DNA of 64,000 nt from an uncultured Desulfobacterium sp. (GCA_900258555.1 LT984854.1:391156-455155), one strand, 5' to 3'. Positions 47,085 to 56,174 are shown, counted from the stretch's first letter. Notes: generated by a model from the sequence alone, not told the origin. Numbers and translations: made by a program.

Positions 47085-48263
47085 TTATCTTCTTCTTTCG
47101 GCGGTTCTCCCATAGTCATTGTCAATGGACAGTCCATCAATGGCAGTGGTCTTCTCACCCCTTGCCGACTTGATGGAATCAATAGTCCTGCCCATTACGG
47201 ATTTTCTGCTGGAATAACTCATCGCGGTCTGCTCGGTAATCAGTCCATTCCTGAAGAGTTCAGCTATGTTCTGGTCAAAGGTCATCATACCAAAGGGCTG
47301 GCATGACTCGATGATTTCATAATAGGTTTTGCCTTCTGATTCGCCGTGTTCTATGACCTCTTTTACCCTTAAGTTGCTTCCCATGACCTCAAAGGCCGCC
47401 ACACGGTCTCCGCCGACCTTTGGAAGCAGGCGTTGACAGGCGACCCAGCGCAGGGTGTCTGCAAGCCTGGTCCTGATCTGCCTTTCCTCGTCGGTGTTGA
47501 ACATGCCTATTATTCTGTTGATCGCCTGACCTGCGTCAATAGTATGGACGGTGGTAAAGACCAGATGACCGGTCTCTGCCGCGGAAAGACCGATCTCCAC
47601 GGTCTCCCTGTCGCGCATCTCACCTACGAGGATCACCTTTGGGGCCTGTCTTAATGCGGCCCGCAGGCCGGAGGCAAAGGCGTCAAAATCCATACCCAAT
47701 TCCCTCTGATTGAACGTGGCCTTTTTCTGGGAGTGGACATATTCAACAGGGTCCTCCAAGGTAACCACATGAACAGCGCGCTTTTCGTTTATCTCATTTA
47801 ATACTGCCGCAAGGGAGGTGGTCTTTCCTGTGCCTGTTGCGCCAGATATCAGGATAATACCGTTTCTTTCATCCGTCATCCTGCTGAAGGCCTCAGGAAG
47901 CGCCAATTCAGCAATGGTCGGGATCCTCGAGTACAACTGCCGCATCACTGTGGAATAACAGCCCTTTTGAGAAAAGATATTTACCCTGAAACGGGCCCGT
48001 CCCGGCAACTGGTATGATGAGTCGCATGAGCCTTCGGTCAGGAGGTTTCTTGTCAGACGCCGGTCTGACTGGATCAGATTCAGGGCAAAGATCTCCGCCT
48101 GAAAGGGGGTTAAGCGATCAATCGGGGGATTGATCGATACCGGCCGCAGTTGCCCTGAGGTCTCCACCTGAAGGGGTTTATCAACGGTGATGTTAAAATC
48201 AGATACCTTGTCATAAGATTCCAGCATGGTTGCAAGGATATAATCAATCTGTTGTCGTCTCAT
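47085..48263 (-). CDS. PilT/PilU-like type IV pilus retraction ATPase
   Basis: This 392-residue secretion-type ATPase has Walker A SGATGTGKTTS near residue 145, the Asp box VVTLEDPVEYVHS, Walker B in KVILVGEMRDRETVE and a His box (GHLVFTTVHT). It is more divergent than the neighbouring PilT, starts with its own PAS-like N terminus, and is best seen as PilU-like. It follows pilT by 13 bases, as in pilT-pilU pairs of other bacteria. Confidence 0.85.
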   Translation of the reverse strand: MRRQQIDYILATMLESYDKVSDFNITVDKPLQVETSGQLRPVSINPPIDRLTPFQAEIFALNLIQSDRRLTRNLLTEGSCDSSYQLPGRARFRVNIFSQKGCYSTVMRQLYSRIPTIAELALPEAFSRMTDERNGIILISGATGTGKTTSLAAVLNEINEKRAVHVVTLEDPVEYVHSQKKATFNQRELGMDFDAFASGLRAALRQAPKVILVGEMRDRETVEIGLSAAETGHLVFTTVHTIDAGQAINRIIGMFNTDEERQIRTRLADTLRWVACQRLLPKVGGDRVAAFEVMGSNLRVKEVIEHGESEGKTYYEIIESCQPFGMMTFDQNIAELFRNGLITEQTAMSYSSRKSVMGRTIDSIKSARGEKTTAIDGLSIDNDYGRTAERRR

Positions 48264-48276
48264 GGCCCTATCTCCG

Positions 48277-49371
48277 TTATATCTCGGTAAAATCAGCAGG
48301 GGAATTTTTCATAAATGGCAAGAACTTGGCCTTATCCTCGGCCTTGGCGTATGCCTGGTCGGCCGAGATTATCTTCTTGTTCAGGAGCTTCAATATGGCA
48401 TCGTCCAGTGTCTGCATGCCATACTTAGCGCCTGTCTGAATCATGGATGGGATCTGAAAGGTCTTTGCCTCTCGAATCAGGTTCCTGACCGCAGGTGTTG
48501 CGATCATGATTTCAAGGGCAGCCACCCTCCCCTTTATATCGGTGCGCTTAAAAAGGGTCTGGGATATTACCGCGCGGATGCCGTCCGCCAGGGTGTTTCT
48601 GACCTGTTGTTGCTGGGCATCAGGGAATACCTCTATGATCCTGTCCACGGTCTTTGAGGCGCTCTGGGTATGAAGTGTCGCAAAGACCAGGTGTCCGGTG
48701 GTGGCAGCCTCAATTGCAAGTGATATGGTCTCAAGATCACGCATTTCGCCTACCAGTATTATGTCAGGGTCTTCCCTAAGTGCGCCTTTCAGGGCGGCTG
48801 AAAAGGTCTTTGTATGGACGTAGACCTCTCTGTGGTTTATCACGGCCTTTTCACTCTTGTGGACAAATTCGATCGGATCCTCAATCGTAAGGATATGTTC
48901 CTTGCGGGTGATGTTGGCCTCGTGGATGATAGCCGCAAGGGTGGTGGATTTTCCGCTGCCGGTAGGTCCGGTGACCAGGACAAGGCCCCTGGGAAGGCTT
49001 GCGAGTCTCTTGATAACAGTGGGCAGGCCCAGCTCTTCAACGGTCAGAATTGTTGCCGGGATCTCTCTGAAGACCGCACCTACGCCGTTTCTGTGTTGGA
49101 AAAAGTTGGCCCTGTATCGGGCAAGCCCCGGGATCTCATATGCAAAGTCCACATCCCCTGTTTCTTCAAAGACCTTAACATGGTGCTCAGGGGCTATCTC
49201 ATAAAGCATGGCCTTCAGGCTGTCGTTATCGAGGGTCTTGTATTTTACCCTTTCCAGATCACCCTGAATACGCAACACAGGTTGCTGGCCTGATACCAGG
49301 TGCAGGTCAGAGGCCCCTTGTTCGTTCATCAATTTAAAAAAGGCGTCTATCTGTGCCATATACCCCTCCAC
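48277..49371 (-). CDS. pilT: Type IV pilus twitching-motility ATPase PilT
   Basis: This 364-residue hexameric ATPase pulls pilin subunits out of the fibre. It has the typical N terminus (GASDLHLVSGQQPVLRIQG), Walker A TGPTGSGKSTTLA near residue 138, the Asp box ILTIEDPIEFVHK, Walker B in DIILVGEMRDLETI and the His box GHLVFATLHT. The AIRNLIRE-type motif (TPAVRNLIREAKTFQIPSM) near residue 290, needed for retraction in studied PilT, is present. It heads a three-gene leftward operon. Confidence 0.93.
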   Translation of the reverse strand: MEGYMAQIDAFFKLMNEQGASDLHLVSGQQPVLRIQGDLERVKYKTLDNDSLKAMLYEIAPEHHVKVFEETGDVDFAYEIPGLARYRANFFQHRNGVGAVFREIPATILTVEELGLPTVIKRLASLPRGLVLVTGPTGSGKSTTLAAIIHEANITRKEHILTIEDPIEFVHKSEKAVINHREVYVHTKTFSAALKGALREDPDIILVGEMRDLETISLAIEAATTGHLVFATLHTQSASKTVDRIIEVFPDAQQQQVRNTLADGIRAVISQTLFKRTDIKGRVAALEIMIATPAVRNLIREAKTFQIPSMIQTGAKYGMQTLDDAILKLLNKKIISADQAYAKAEDKAKFLPFMKNSPADFTEI

Positions 49372-49520
49372 AAAATATCTATGGCTGAATGGTAATGATG
49401 AAATGAATCATTAATTAGATCGGCAAATGGCCGGGAAACTTGAACTGAGATAAGAGTTTTTACGGCCCAATAAAGCCTAACCCGCAACCCGCTACTCGTA
49501 ACCCATAACAACGTCTTTTA

Positions 49521-49549
49521 TTGACAAGGGATATTGAGCCAGGTAGATT
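49521..49549 (+). promoter_or_regulatory. Sigma-70-type promoter for panB-panE
   Basis: TTGACA (49521-49526), 17 bases, TAGATT (49544-49549), about 95 bases before panB. The -35 is perfect and the -10 keeps four of six positions. The rest of the 270-base gap shows no gene. Confidence 0.5.
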
Positions 49550-49643
49550 ATAAGTGTCTTAATTAATCCAAAAAACCCTCACCCATAACGTCAGACCTTA
49601 ATGGCGCAGCCACAACCGCAGGTGCTGATTCAAGGAGGCTCAT

Positions 49644-50477
49644 ATGGAATCCCAAAAGGTTACTATAGCGTCTTTACAGAAAAAAAAGTCATCCGGCCAA
49701 AAGATCACCATGATGACGGCCTATGATTTTCCCACTGCCTCGCTGGTGGATCAGGCGGGCATTGATACGATTCTCGTCGGTGATTCCCTGGGAATGGTGA
49801 TGCTGGGTTATCAGTCCACCGTGCCCGTGACCATGGATGAGATGCTTCACCACTGTAAGGCAGTGGTCAGGGCGGCAAAACGAGGTTTTGTTATCGGAGA
49901 CATGCCGTTTATGTCTTATCACATCAGCGTTGAAGACGCGATACTCAATGCAGGCAGATTCATCAAGGAGGCCGGTTGTGACTGTATCAAGCTGGAGGGC
50001 GGAAGCGAGATGGCCCATGTGGTTGAGGCCATTGTCAGGATAGGTATCCCTGTCTGCGGTCACATCGGCCTTACCCCCCAGACCGCAACTAAACTTAGCG
50101 GTTACAATGTGCAGGGTAAAGACGCAGAGAGCGCAAAGGCACTACTGCAATCCGCAAGAGACCTGGAGAATGCGGGCGCCTTCATGATCGTCATGGAGTG
50201 CATACCGGACATGCTGGCCGCAAGGATCACCAAAGAGCTTAGCGTCCCTACTATCGGGATAGGCGCGGGCAAGGACTGCGACGGTCAGGTCCTTGTATAT
50301 CATGACCTGGTCGGGCTCTTTGAGCGGTTTACCCCGAAGTTTGTAAAACAATATGTCAACCTCTCACCCCAGATCAGGGATGCCCTGGTTAAGTTTAAAA
50401 ATGAAGTGGAGTCAGGGGCATTTCCAGGGCCTGAGCACAGTTTTGCCATGAAGCCTGAAGAGGCCAAAAAGATATAA
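49644..50477 (+). CDS. panB: Ketopantoate hydroxymethyltransferase
   Basis: This 277-residue TIM-barrel enzyme makes ketopantoate from ketoisovalerate and methylene-tetrahydrofolate, the first step of pantothenate and CoA synthesis. Motifs are MMTAYDFPTASLVDQAGID, VGDSLGMVMLGYQSTVPVTM, CIKLEGG and GIGAGKDCDGQVLVYHDLVG. AAGGAGG precedes the ATG. It is followed after 13 bases by panE, the next enzyme. In a CODH/ACS organism it also draws on the folate C1 pool. Confidence 0.96.
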   Translation: MESQKVTIASLQKKKSSGQKITMMTAYDFPTASLVDQAGIDTILVGDSLGMVMLGYQSTVPVTMDEMLHHCKAVVRAAKRGFVIGDMPFMSYHISVEDAILNAGRFIKEAGCDCIKLEGGSEMAHVVEAIVRIGIPVCGHIGLTPQTATKLSGYNVQGKDAESAKALLQSARDLENAGAFMIVMECIPDMLAARITKELSVPTIGIGAGKDCDGQVLVYHDLVGLFERFTPKFVKQYVNLSPQIRDALVKFKNEVESGAFPGPEHSFAMKPEEAKKI

Positions 50478-50490
50478 TCGGAGCGGACAG

Positions 50491-51423
50491 ATGAATTTTC
50501 TGATTGTGGGTCCGGGCGCCATGGGCTGTCTGTTTGCAGCGCGACTCAAATTGGCGGGCCATGTGGTCACGCTCTTAGACCACATTGAACAGAGGGCGGA
50601 ACTGATCAATAAACAAGGCATCAGGGTAGAGGGCATACTTGGGGAATATACCGTGCAAGTCCCCACGATGATCGGAGCGATTCCCGCTGAGCCGGACGTG
50701 GCCGTTATTTGTGTCAAGGCAAATGAGACCAGGACGGCGGCGCAGGATATCCGGCCGATTATAGGCCCCAGGGCATATGTGCTCACCCTGCAAAACGGCC
50801 TGGGAAACCTGGAGGTGCTCCAGGAGGTATTCGGGAGTCAGAGGGCGCTTGGCGGGGTGACCGCAGAGGGCGCGACACTTTTGGGTGACGGCCATGTCAG
50901 GCATGCGGGCCACGGGGACACAAAGTTCGGCTCCGAGACCCCGATGGGGGATGCCTTGGCCGATATGGTTGCAGCCTTTAACGATGCAGGGTTCAAGACC
51001 CAATCCGCTGAAAACGTCAGCGGTCTCATCTGGGGGAAACTGATCGTCAATGTGGGGATAAATGCCCTTACCGCGATTACAGGCCTAAAAAACGGCCGTC
51101 TCCCGGATGTGGCGGGCACCATGGCGGTGATGGAAAAGGCTGTAATCGAAGCGGTTGCCGTCTCAAGGGCAAAGGGCATAGAACTGCCTTATAAAGACCC
51201 GCTTGGCCGGGTGGTGGAGGTGTGCAGGGCCACAGCCGCCAATATCGCATCCATGCTCCAGGATGTGCTCAAACAGGCGGTCACTGAGGTTGCGTTTATA
51301 AATGGGGCCATTGTCCGCGAGGGAAAGGCCTTTGCTATACCGACACCGGTCAATGAAACACTCACCTGTCTTGTCCAGGCTATCCAGGAGACATATCAGG
51401 AAAGGGTGATAAGGCAGGCTTGA
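50491..51423 (+). CDS. panE: 2-Dehydropantoate 2-reductase (ketopantoate reductase)
   Basis: This 310-residue NADPH enzyme reduces ketopantoate to pantoate. The nucleotide-binding start (NFLIVGPGAMGCLFAARL), KANET, LTLQNGLGN, the catalytic Lys region (SGLIWGKLIVNVGINALTA) and the final Glu/Ser-bearing helix are present. It is of the usual length. Being next to panB, it should act on PanB's product. The genes after it (MFS transporter, small gene, methyltransferase) are closely spaced and may be in the same transcript. Confidence 0.93.
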   Translation: MNFLIVGPGAMGCLFAARLKLAGHVVTLLDHIEQRAELINKQGIRVEGILGEYTVQVPTMIGAIPAEPDVAVICVKANETRTAAQDIRPIIGPRAYVLTLQNGLGNLEVLQEVFGSQRALGGVTAEGATLLGDGHVRHAGHGDTKFGSETPMGDALADMVAAFNDAGFKTQSAENVSGLIWGKLIVNVGINALTAITGLKNGRLPDVAGTMAVMEKAVIEAVAVSRAKGIELPYKDPLGRVVEVCRATAANIASMLQDVLKQAVTEVAFINGAIVREGKAFAIPTPVNETLTCLVQAIQETYQERVIRQA

Positions 51424-51442
51424 GCGTCTGCGAAACCCGCGC

Positions 51443-52609
51443 ATGTCAAACCGGAAGATCTTTTTCACCCTGTTTCTCGCCGTATTGGTCACCACCACAG
51501 GTGTGGGGCTCGTTGCGCCTCTGCTTCCCGTATACGCCCATGAGCTGGGCGCGGGGTCTTTTCAGATAGGCCTGATCTTCGGGGCATTTTCCCTGACCAG
51601 GAGCCTCTTTGTCCCTTATTTCGGCAGGCTTTCAGACAGAAAGGGTAAGAAAGGCCTGCTGTCCGCCGGGCTCTTTCTGTATTTTATCATCTCGCTTTCA
51701 TATGCAGCCTCGAAAGACATCTGGACCCTGATACTATTAAGGCTGGCGCAGGGGTTTTCATCCGCCATGATCCTGCCGGTGGCCCAGGCCTATGTGGGCA
51801 TTATCAGCCCGGAACACAAAGAGGGTAGGATTATGGGGCTCTTTAATCTCTCCCTTTATATCGGACTCAGCATTGGGCCCCTGCTGGGCGGTGTGGTAAA
51901 GGATATGTTTAATATCCAGGTATCGTTTCTCTGCATGGCTGCAATGACATTGGCAGGTTTTCTGCTTTGTCTGTTGTTCCTTCCTTCTGAGGCTGCTTCA
52001 GCCAAAAAAGATGCGGGGGCCGGAAACATGCAGATAATCTCTTATTTCACCCTGATAAAAAGCCCTGCTAATATGTCCCTTTTCCTCTTCCGATTATGCT
52101 TTACACTGTGCATTGGCATTACATGGGCCTTTATTCCGGTGCTGGCAAGTACCAGGCTTGGGCTTTCAAGCTCGGCCATAGGGGTTGTGGTGATGATCAA
52201 CGTCTTGATCTCCGGGCTGCTCCAGGCCCCTATGGGGATTTTGGCAGATAAATACAGCAAGAAATTCCTGGTGACAGCAGGAGGGGTCCTTGGTATTATT
52301 TCGATATTATATCTCAATGTGGCCTCTTCCTTTGCAGGGGTCTTTTTTGCAAACGCCCTCCTCGGGCTTGCCGGGGGTTTTGCCGTCCCGTCCATCATGG
52401 CCCTTGGTGTAATTGAGGGAAGACGCATAAACGCGATGGGGGCCATGATGGGCCTTCTTGCCCTGGCCCACAGCCTGGGGATGCTTGTCGGGCCGCTTCT
52501 TGCGGGGGCCCTGATTGACCTGACTTCGTTTGAGGATGTCTTTTCCCTCGGGGCGGTGATTATTGGTGTCGGCACCATCGTGTTCAGGCGCTTTGCAGAA
52601 ACAAGATGA
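51443..52609 (+). CDS. MFS transporter
   Basis: This 388-residue membrane protein has twelve predicted helices. The major-facilitator loop motif GRLSDRKGKKGLL lies between helices 2 and 3 (near residues 55-68), with a second copy-like ILADKYSKKFLV in the second half. The sequence resembles drug or sugar efflux carriers, but the substrate cannot be told. It starts 20 bases after panE, so pantothenate-related export or import is possible but unsupported. Confidence 0.85.
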   Translation: MSNRKIFFTLFLAVLVTTTGVGLVAPLLPVYAHELGAGSFQIGLIFGAFSLTRSLFVPYFGRLSDRKGKKGLLSAGLFLYFIISLSYAASKDIWTLILLRLAQGFSSAMILPVAQAYVGIISPEHKEGRIMGLFNLSLYIGLSIGPLLGGVVKDMFNIQVSFLCMAAMTLAGFLLCLLFLPSEAASAKKDAGAGNMQIISYFTLIKSPANMSLFLFRLCFTLCIGITWAFIPVLASTRLGLSSSAIGVVVMINVLISGLLQAPMGILADKYSKKFLVTAGGVLGIISILYLNVASSFAGVFFANALLGLAGGFAVPSIMALGVIEGRRINAMGAMMGLLALAHSLGMLVGPLLAGALIDLTSFEDVFSLGAVIIGVGTIVFRRFAETR

Positions 52610-52615
52610 GGTACA

Positions 52616-52843
52616 ATGGAATCCGCGGGTTTTATTGAAGTAGAGATGTTTTCCGAGGACGTAAACAGCCTGGATCACCCGGATGTGAAGAGTTTTAAGC
52701 GGGTTTTGCTGGAGGTGGCAGAGGAATATGACTGCTTTCTTGTCACCTTTGAAATCAACCACGGCACAGTAACCTTTTCCTTTGACAGCGATGAGTTGAC
52801 CGCAGAGATTTTGACGATCTTGAAAAATGGCAACAGGGGCTAG
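52616..52843 (+). CDS. Small 75-residue protein of unknown function
   Basis: This short acidic protein begins MESAGFIEVEMFSEDVN, with a mixed beta-alpha pattern and no signal or Cys motif. It lies 6 bases after the MFS gene and overlaps the start of the methyltransferase gene by 17 bases, so it is likely translated in coupling with both neighbours. I do not recognise a family. Confidence 0.6.
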   Translation: MESAGFIEVEMFSEDVNSLDHPDVKSFKRVLLEVAEEYDCFLVTFEINHGTVTFSFDSDELTAEILTILKNGNRG

Positions 52844-53582
52844 ACTGGAAAACATCTCAATCGTCCTTGTAGAGACCCAGATCCCTGAAAACATAGGCTC
52901 TGTGGCCAGGGCAATGGATAATATGGGGGTGAGGCGCTTAGTGCTCGTTGAGCCAAAGAACTGCGATCTTACCCGGATTCTGAGACCCGCTACAGGCAGC
53001 TCTGTTGATGTTGTCGAGCAAATGGAGGTCTTCGCTGATTTCAAAGAGGCCTTGGGGCCTTTTCAATATGTGGTTGGGACAACGGCGCGTATTGGGGCGC
53101 ACCGGCCTTCCATGACACAGCCAAGGAGGCTGGCCTATGACATCATCCCCATATCGCAGGAAAACCAGGTCGCCATTGTCTTTGGCCCTGAAGACAGCGG
53201 CCTTACAAATGAACACCTCCGTTACTGCCACAGCATTGCAACAATCCCAACCGCCAGGTTTCCATCACTTAATCTTGCCCAGGCAGTAATGATCTTCTGC
53301 TATGAGCTCTTCATGGCAAGCATTGATACAGAGCCCAGGTCCGTTCCCAGGCTTGCGAACCGCTTTGAGCTGGAAGGGATGTATGAGCACATGGCCGATG
53401 TGCTTAAAAAGATCGGGTTCATTAATCCCCAGAACCCTGAGCACTGGATGCTCAGCATCAGGCGGTTTCTCTCAAGGCTACCCTTAAGGGCGGGAGAGGT
53501 CCGGCTGATCAGGGGGATATGCAGGCAGATGAACTGGTATACGGATCAGTATGAGAAGGAAAAGAACAGAAAAGGCCGTTAG
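52827..53582 (+). CDS. SpoU-family tRNA/rRNA 2'-O-methyltransferase, TrmJ-like
   Basis: This 251-residue knotted methyltransferase has all three SPOUT motifs: IVLVETQIPENIGSVARAM at the start, IVFGPEDSGL, and the knot FPSLNLAQAVMIFCYEL near residue 155. The order and length fit group 1 of the TrmH family (TrmJ, which methylates position 32 of tRNAs). The C-terminal helix bundle is present. Its stop codon TAG is supplied by the first bases of the dispersed repeat that follows, suggesting the original 3-prime end was replaced. Confidence 0.88.
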   Translation: MATGARLENISIVLVETQIPENIGSVARAMDNMGVRRLVLVEPKNCDLTRILRPATGSSVDVVEQMEVFADFKEALGPFQYVVGTTARIGAHRPSMTQPRRLAYDIIPISQENQVAIVFGPEDSGLTNEHLRYCHSIATIPTARFPSLNLAQAVMIFCYELFMASIDTEPRSVPRLANRFELEGMYEHMADVLKKIGFINPQNPEHWMLSIRRFLSRLPLRAGEVRLIRGICRQMNWYTDQYEKEKNRKGR

Positions 53583-53726
53583 CCATTAGCTATTGGCTGT
53601 TAGGTAAGAAATTTCGATACGTTGACAACTTCAATAAGTACACCCAACGGGGGAAGGCATAAATTGGTACAATATTTTGAAATCCTTAAGCTAAAGGCTA
53701 ATTGCTAACAGCTAAAGGCTTTTTTT
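53572..53726 (+). repeat. Dispersed ~155-bp element, copy B
   Basis: It fills the whole gap between the methyltransferase and rhodanese genes. It starts GGCCGTTAGCCATTAGC and ends GCTAACAGCTAAAGGCTTTT, with terminal words in inverted relation. It shares with copy A (565-722, opposite strand) the blocks AAGAAATTTCGA, GTTGACAACTT and TTAAGCTAA-GGCTAAT. It supplies the stop of the upstream gene and ends at the base before the next start codon. It has no coding capacity. Confidence 0.7.
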
Positions 53727-54242
53727 ATGTTCATAAAAGACATCATCAAAGAGCTTGCGATCTTACTGGGACTTGCCGTTGTCACTGCCTTTGCGGTAAA
53801 TGCACTTTCCCCCAAAGGCATTGCACTTTTTGGTGAATGGGATACTGCCAGGGGAGTAATAACAGCAAGGCCGAAGGACGATGTGGTGGCCCGTGAGCTG
53901 GAAATGGGGGATTTTGAGGCAGTCAAAGAGATCTATGACAGCGGCGCCGCCGTGTTTGTTGACGCCCGATCCGACGAAGATTACAGCAGGGGTCATATTG
54001 CAGGTGCTGTCTCCCTGCCTGTAAGTCAGGCTGAGGCCCTGATGGATAACTTTAAGATGGACTACCCCGCATATCAGATGATCATAACCTATTGCTCGGG
54101 GAGGGAGTGTGAAGACAGTCATATCCTTGCCCAGTTGCTCCTGGATGTGGGTTACACAGACGTAAGGGTCTTTGTTGACGGGTATCCGTGCTGGGAAAAG
54201 GAGGGTTATCCTGTTGAGAAATCAAACGCTGTTCCACAATAG
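53727..54242 (+). CDS. Membrane-anchored rhodanese-domain protein
   Basis: This 171-residue protein has an N-terminal hydrophobic anchor (ELAILLGLAVVTAFAVNAL). A rhodanese domain follows: AAVFVDARSDEDYSRGHIAGAVSLP, then the active-site loop TYCSGRECEDSH, whose first Cys would carry the persulfide. It probably transfers or detoxifies sulfane sulfur on the periplasmic side. The T-rich end of the repeat lies where a ribosome site is expected and none is visible. A MauE-like gene follows, and the pair may form a redox or sulfur module. Confidence 0.82.
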   Translation: MFIKDIIKELAILLGLAVVTAFAVNALSPKGIALFGEWDTARGVITARPKDDVVARELEMGDFEAVKEIYDSGAAVFVDARSDEDYSRGHIAGAVSLPVSQAEALMDNFKMDYPAYQMIITYCSGRECEDSHILAQLLLDVGYTDVRVFVDGYPCWEKEGYPVEKSNAVPQ

Positions 54243-54248
54243 CAGGCC

Positions 54249-54393
54249 AGGAGGCTGTCCGAGAATAGCAATTTTTTCCAAAATCGAGGCATGCCCGAAA
54301 AAATTACCGGAGGCATGTGGTTGATATGTTGAGGATAATTTTTTTGGGCATAACAAAGAGTTTGGGGAAAAGGGCATTCTCGGACAGCCTCCT
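54249..54393. repeat. 145-bp palindromic element overlapping the MauE-like gene start
   Basis: A perfect 18-bp inverted repeat (AGGAGGCTGTCCGAGAAT at 54249-54266, its complement at 54376-54393) bounds a large imperfect palindrome. Internal arms pair further (AATTTTTTCGGGCAT against AATTTTTTTGGGCAT). It starts just after the rhodanese stop and runs into the coding region of the next gene. It is MITE-like, and no transposase is present. Confidence 0.8.
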
Positions 54394-54817
54394 AGAGCTT
54401 ATCGTGCGCCTAACCCTTGGCGTCGTATTCCTATTTGCCTGTTATCACAAGATTACAGATCCGGCCCGCTTTGCAAAGGTTATATACGGCTATGGCCTTT
54501 TTCCCGCCTCTGCGATAAACCTGATCGCGATCATAATGCCGTTTGTAGAGCTTTACGCAGGGCTCGCCCTTGTCTTGGGCATTTATCCCCGGGCAGGGGC
54601 CGTTGCTGTTAACACCATGCTCCTGGCCTTTATCATCTCCATAACCATTAACCTTATCAGGGGCCACGAATTCGACTGCGGCTGTTTTTCGTTCGGAGGC
54701 TCCGTACACATCTCCAACATGCAATTACTCGTTCGGGATGTCATTTTATTTTTAATGGGTTTGGATGTCCTGCTTTTTAATCAAGGCCGGATGTGGTGTA
54801 TCAGGCAGGGCAGATGA
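54317..54817 (+). CDS. MauE/DoxX-like membrane protein
   Basis: This 166-residue protein has four hydrophobic helices and the DoxX/MauE-type start LIVRLTLGVVFLFACYHKITDP. A DCGCFSFGG motif lies near residue 120, a Cys pair seen in MauE-type and vitamin-K-reductase-like redox proteins. Its first 25 or so residues (including RAFSDSLLEL) come from the palindromic element, which also supplies the GTG start and GGAGG site. The original start was probably further along or has been lost. It may work with the preceding rhodanese. Confidence 0.72.
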   Translation: MVDMLRIIFLGITKSLGKRAFSDSLLELIVRLTLGVVFLFACYHKITDPARFAKVIYGYGLFPASAINLIAIIMPFVELYAGLALVLGIYPRAGAVAVNTMLLAFIISITINLIRGHEFDCGCFSFGGSVHISNMQLLVRDVILFLMGLDVLLFNQGRMWCIRQGR

Positions 54818-54821
54818 GCCT

Positions 54822-56129
54822 CTATCTCTTCCTGAACAGCAGTTTGATTGGTGAATGACCCAGATTGAAATGCGAGCGCAGGTGATTGATCAGGAAGCGC
54901 TCGTAAGAGAAATGTATAACATCAGGCCTGCTGACAAATATTACAAATGTCGGGGGCCTGGTGCGGGTCTGTGTGGCGTAAAAAAATTTTAGTCTCCCCT
55001 GCCCGATCCTGGGAGGCGGGTGTTTTTCGATTATCTCCTGGATGGCTCTGTTTACAACCCCAGTGTTGATCCTGCTTGAAAACTGCTCAAAGAGGAGATC
55101 AATTCTGTCAAAGAGTCTGATAACACGCTCCCCTGTCATGGCCGACAGATTGATCCTGGGGCAATAGGAGATGAAGTTCAACTGTCTGTCTATTTCATTG
55201 TCCAGGGTCTTTTTCTTTTGGGGGTCGTTCTTGATCAGGTCCCACTTGTTTACGACCAGGATCACGCCCCTGGCCTGTTCAAATGCATAACCGCAAATCC
55301 TGGCATCCTGTTCAGAGACCCCTTCACTGGCGTCTATCAGTAACAGGGCGATGTGGCAGCGCTTGAGGCACTCCATGGACTTTATCATGGAAAACCGCTC
55401 TATCTTTTCCTTGACCCTGGCCTTTCTTCGTATCCCTGCGGTATCAATCAGCAGATATTCCTTTCCCCGATAATTAAACGGGGTGTCCACTGCATCGCGG
55501 GTGGTGCCTGGCAGGTCACTGACCACCAGCCTTTCCGTCCCCAGTATCCTATTGATGAGGGATGACTTTCCGACATTTGGCTTACCCAGGACCGCCACCC
55601 GGATCTGTTCATGGTTCGTCTCTGCTGGTTCCCCTTCAGGAAGGTCATTTACCAAATCCTCCATAAATGACCGTACGCCAAAGCCGTGGGCCGCGGACAT
55701 GGGATAAATGGGGTCGATCCCCAGGGTGCAAAAATCCGAGATCACGTGCCCCTGTTCCGGGCCGTCGGCCTTGTTGACCACCAGAAAGGTCTTTTTCCTG
55801 CTCATGCGCAGGACCCGGGCGATCTCTTCGTCTCCCGGCATTATGCCCTGGCGGCCGTCCACCATGAAGATGATCCGATCCGCCTCTTCAATAGCGGTCT
55901 TCACCTGGTCTTTGACCTTTTCAAGCAGGGGATCGGTGGCCAGGTCATCAAAACCGCCTGTGTCCACTAGTCTGAAGGTCTTTCCCTCAAAGTCAACTGA
56001 GATCTCAAGCCGGTCCCTGGTGACACCCGGATAATTGTCCACCAGGGCACCCCTGGATCTGGACAGGCGGTTGAATAATGTGGATTTACCCACATTCGGT
56101 CTTCCCACTATGGCGATTGTTGGGGGCAT
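54822..56129 (-). CDS. der: Ribosome-assembly GTPase Der (EngA)
   Basis: This 435-residue essential GTPase assists 50S subunit maturation. Two tandem G domains are clear: GRPNVGKSTLFNRLSRSRG near residue 8 with VNKADG, and GKPNVGKSSLINRILG near 182 with TTRDAVDT and NKWDLI. A KH-like C-terminal domain follows (to about 430). Motifs and length are normal. It is leftward and alone between unrelated genes. Confidence 0.96.
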   Translation of the reverse strand: MPPTIAIVGRPNVGKSTLFNRLSRSRGALVDNYPGVTRDRLEISVDFEGKTFRLVDTGGFDDLATDPLLEKVKDQVKTAIEEADRIIFMVDGRQGIMPGDEEIARVLRMSRKKTFLVVNKADGPEQGHVISDFCTLGIDPIYPMSAAHGFGVRSFMEDLVNDLPEGEPAETNHEQIRVAVLGKPNVGKSSLINRILGTERLVVSDLPGTTRDAVDTPFNYRGKEYLLIDTAGIRRKARVKEKIERFSMIKSMECLKRCHIALLLIDASEGVSEQDARICGYAFEQARGVILVVNKWDLIKNDPQKKKTLDNEIDRQLNFISYCPRINLSAMTGERVIRLFDRIDLLFEQFSSRINTGVVNRAIQEIIEKHPPPRIGQGRLKFFYATQTRTRPPTFVIFVSRPDVIHFSYERFLINHLRSHFNLGHSPIKLLFRKR

Positions 56130-56174
56130 AGAACAGTTTAAAAGAGTTAAAGTAGTTGAAAAAGTTAAAAGCTC

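Noticed and set aside
49440-49520. Possible tRNA or small RNA in the gap before panB (stretch rich in AACCCG words)
   Set aside because: No cloverleaf or terminator could be formed; it looks like simple intergenic repeat sequence.
52042-53044. Minus-strand frames opposite the MFS and methyltransferase genes
   Set aside because: They mirror well-supported genes with clear motifs; no independent evidence.
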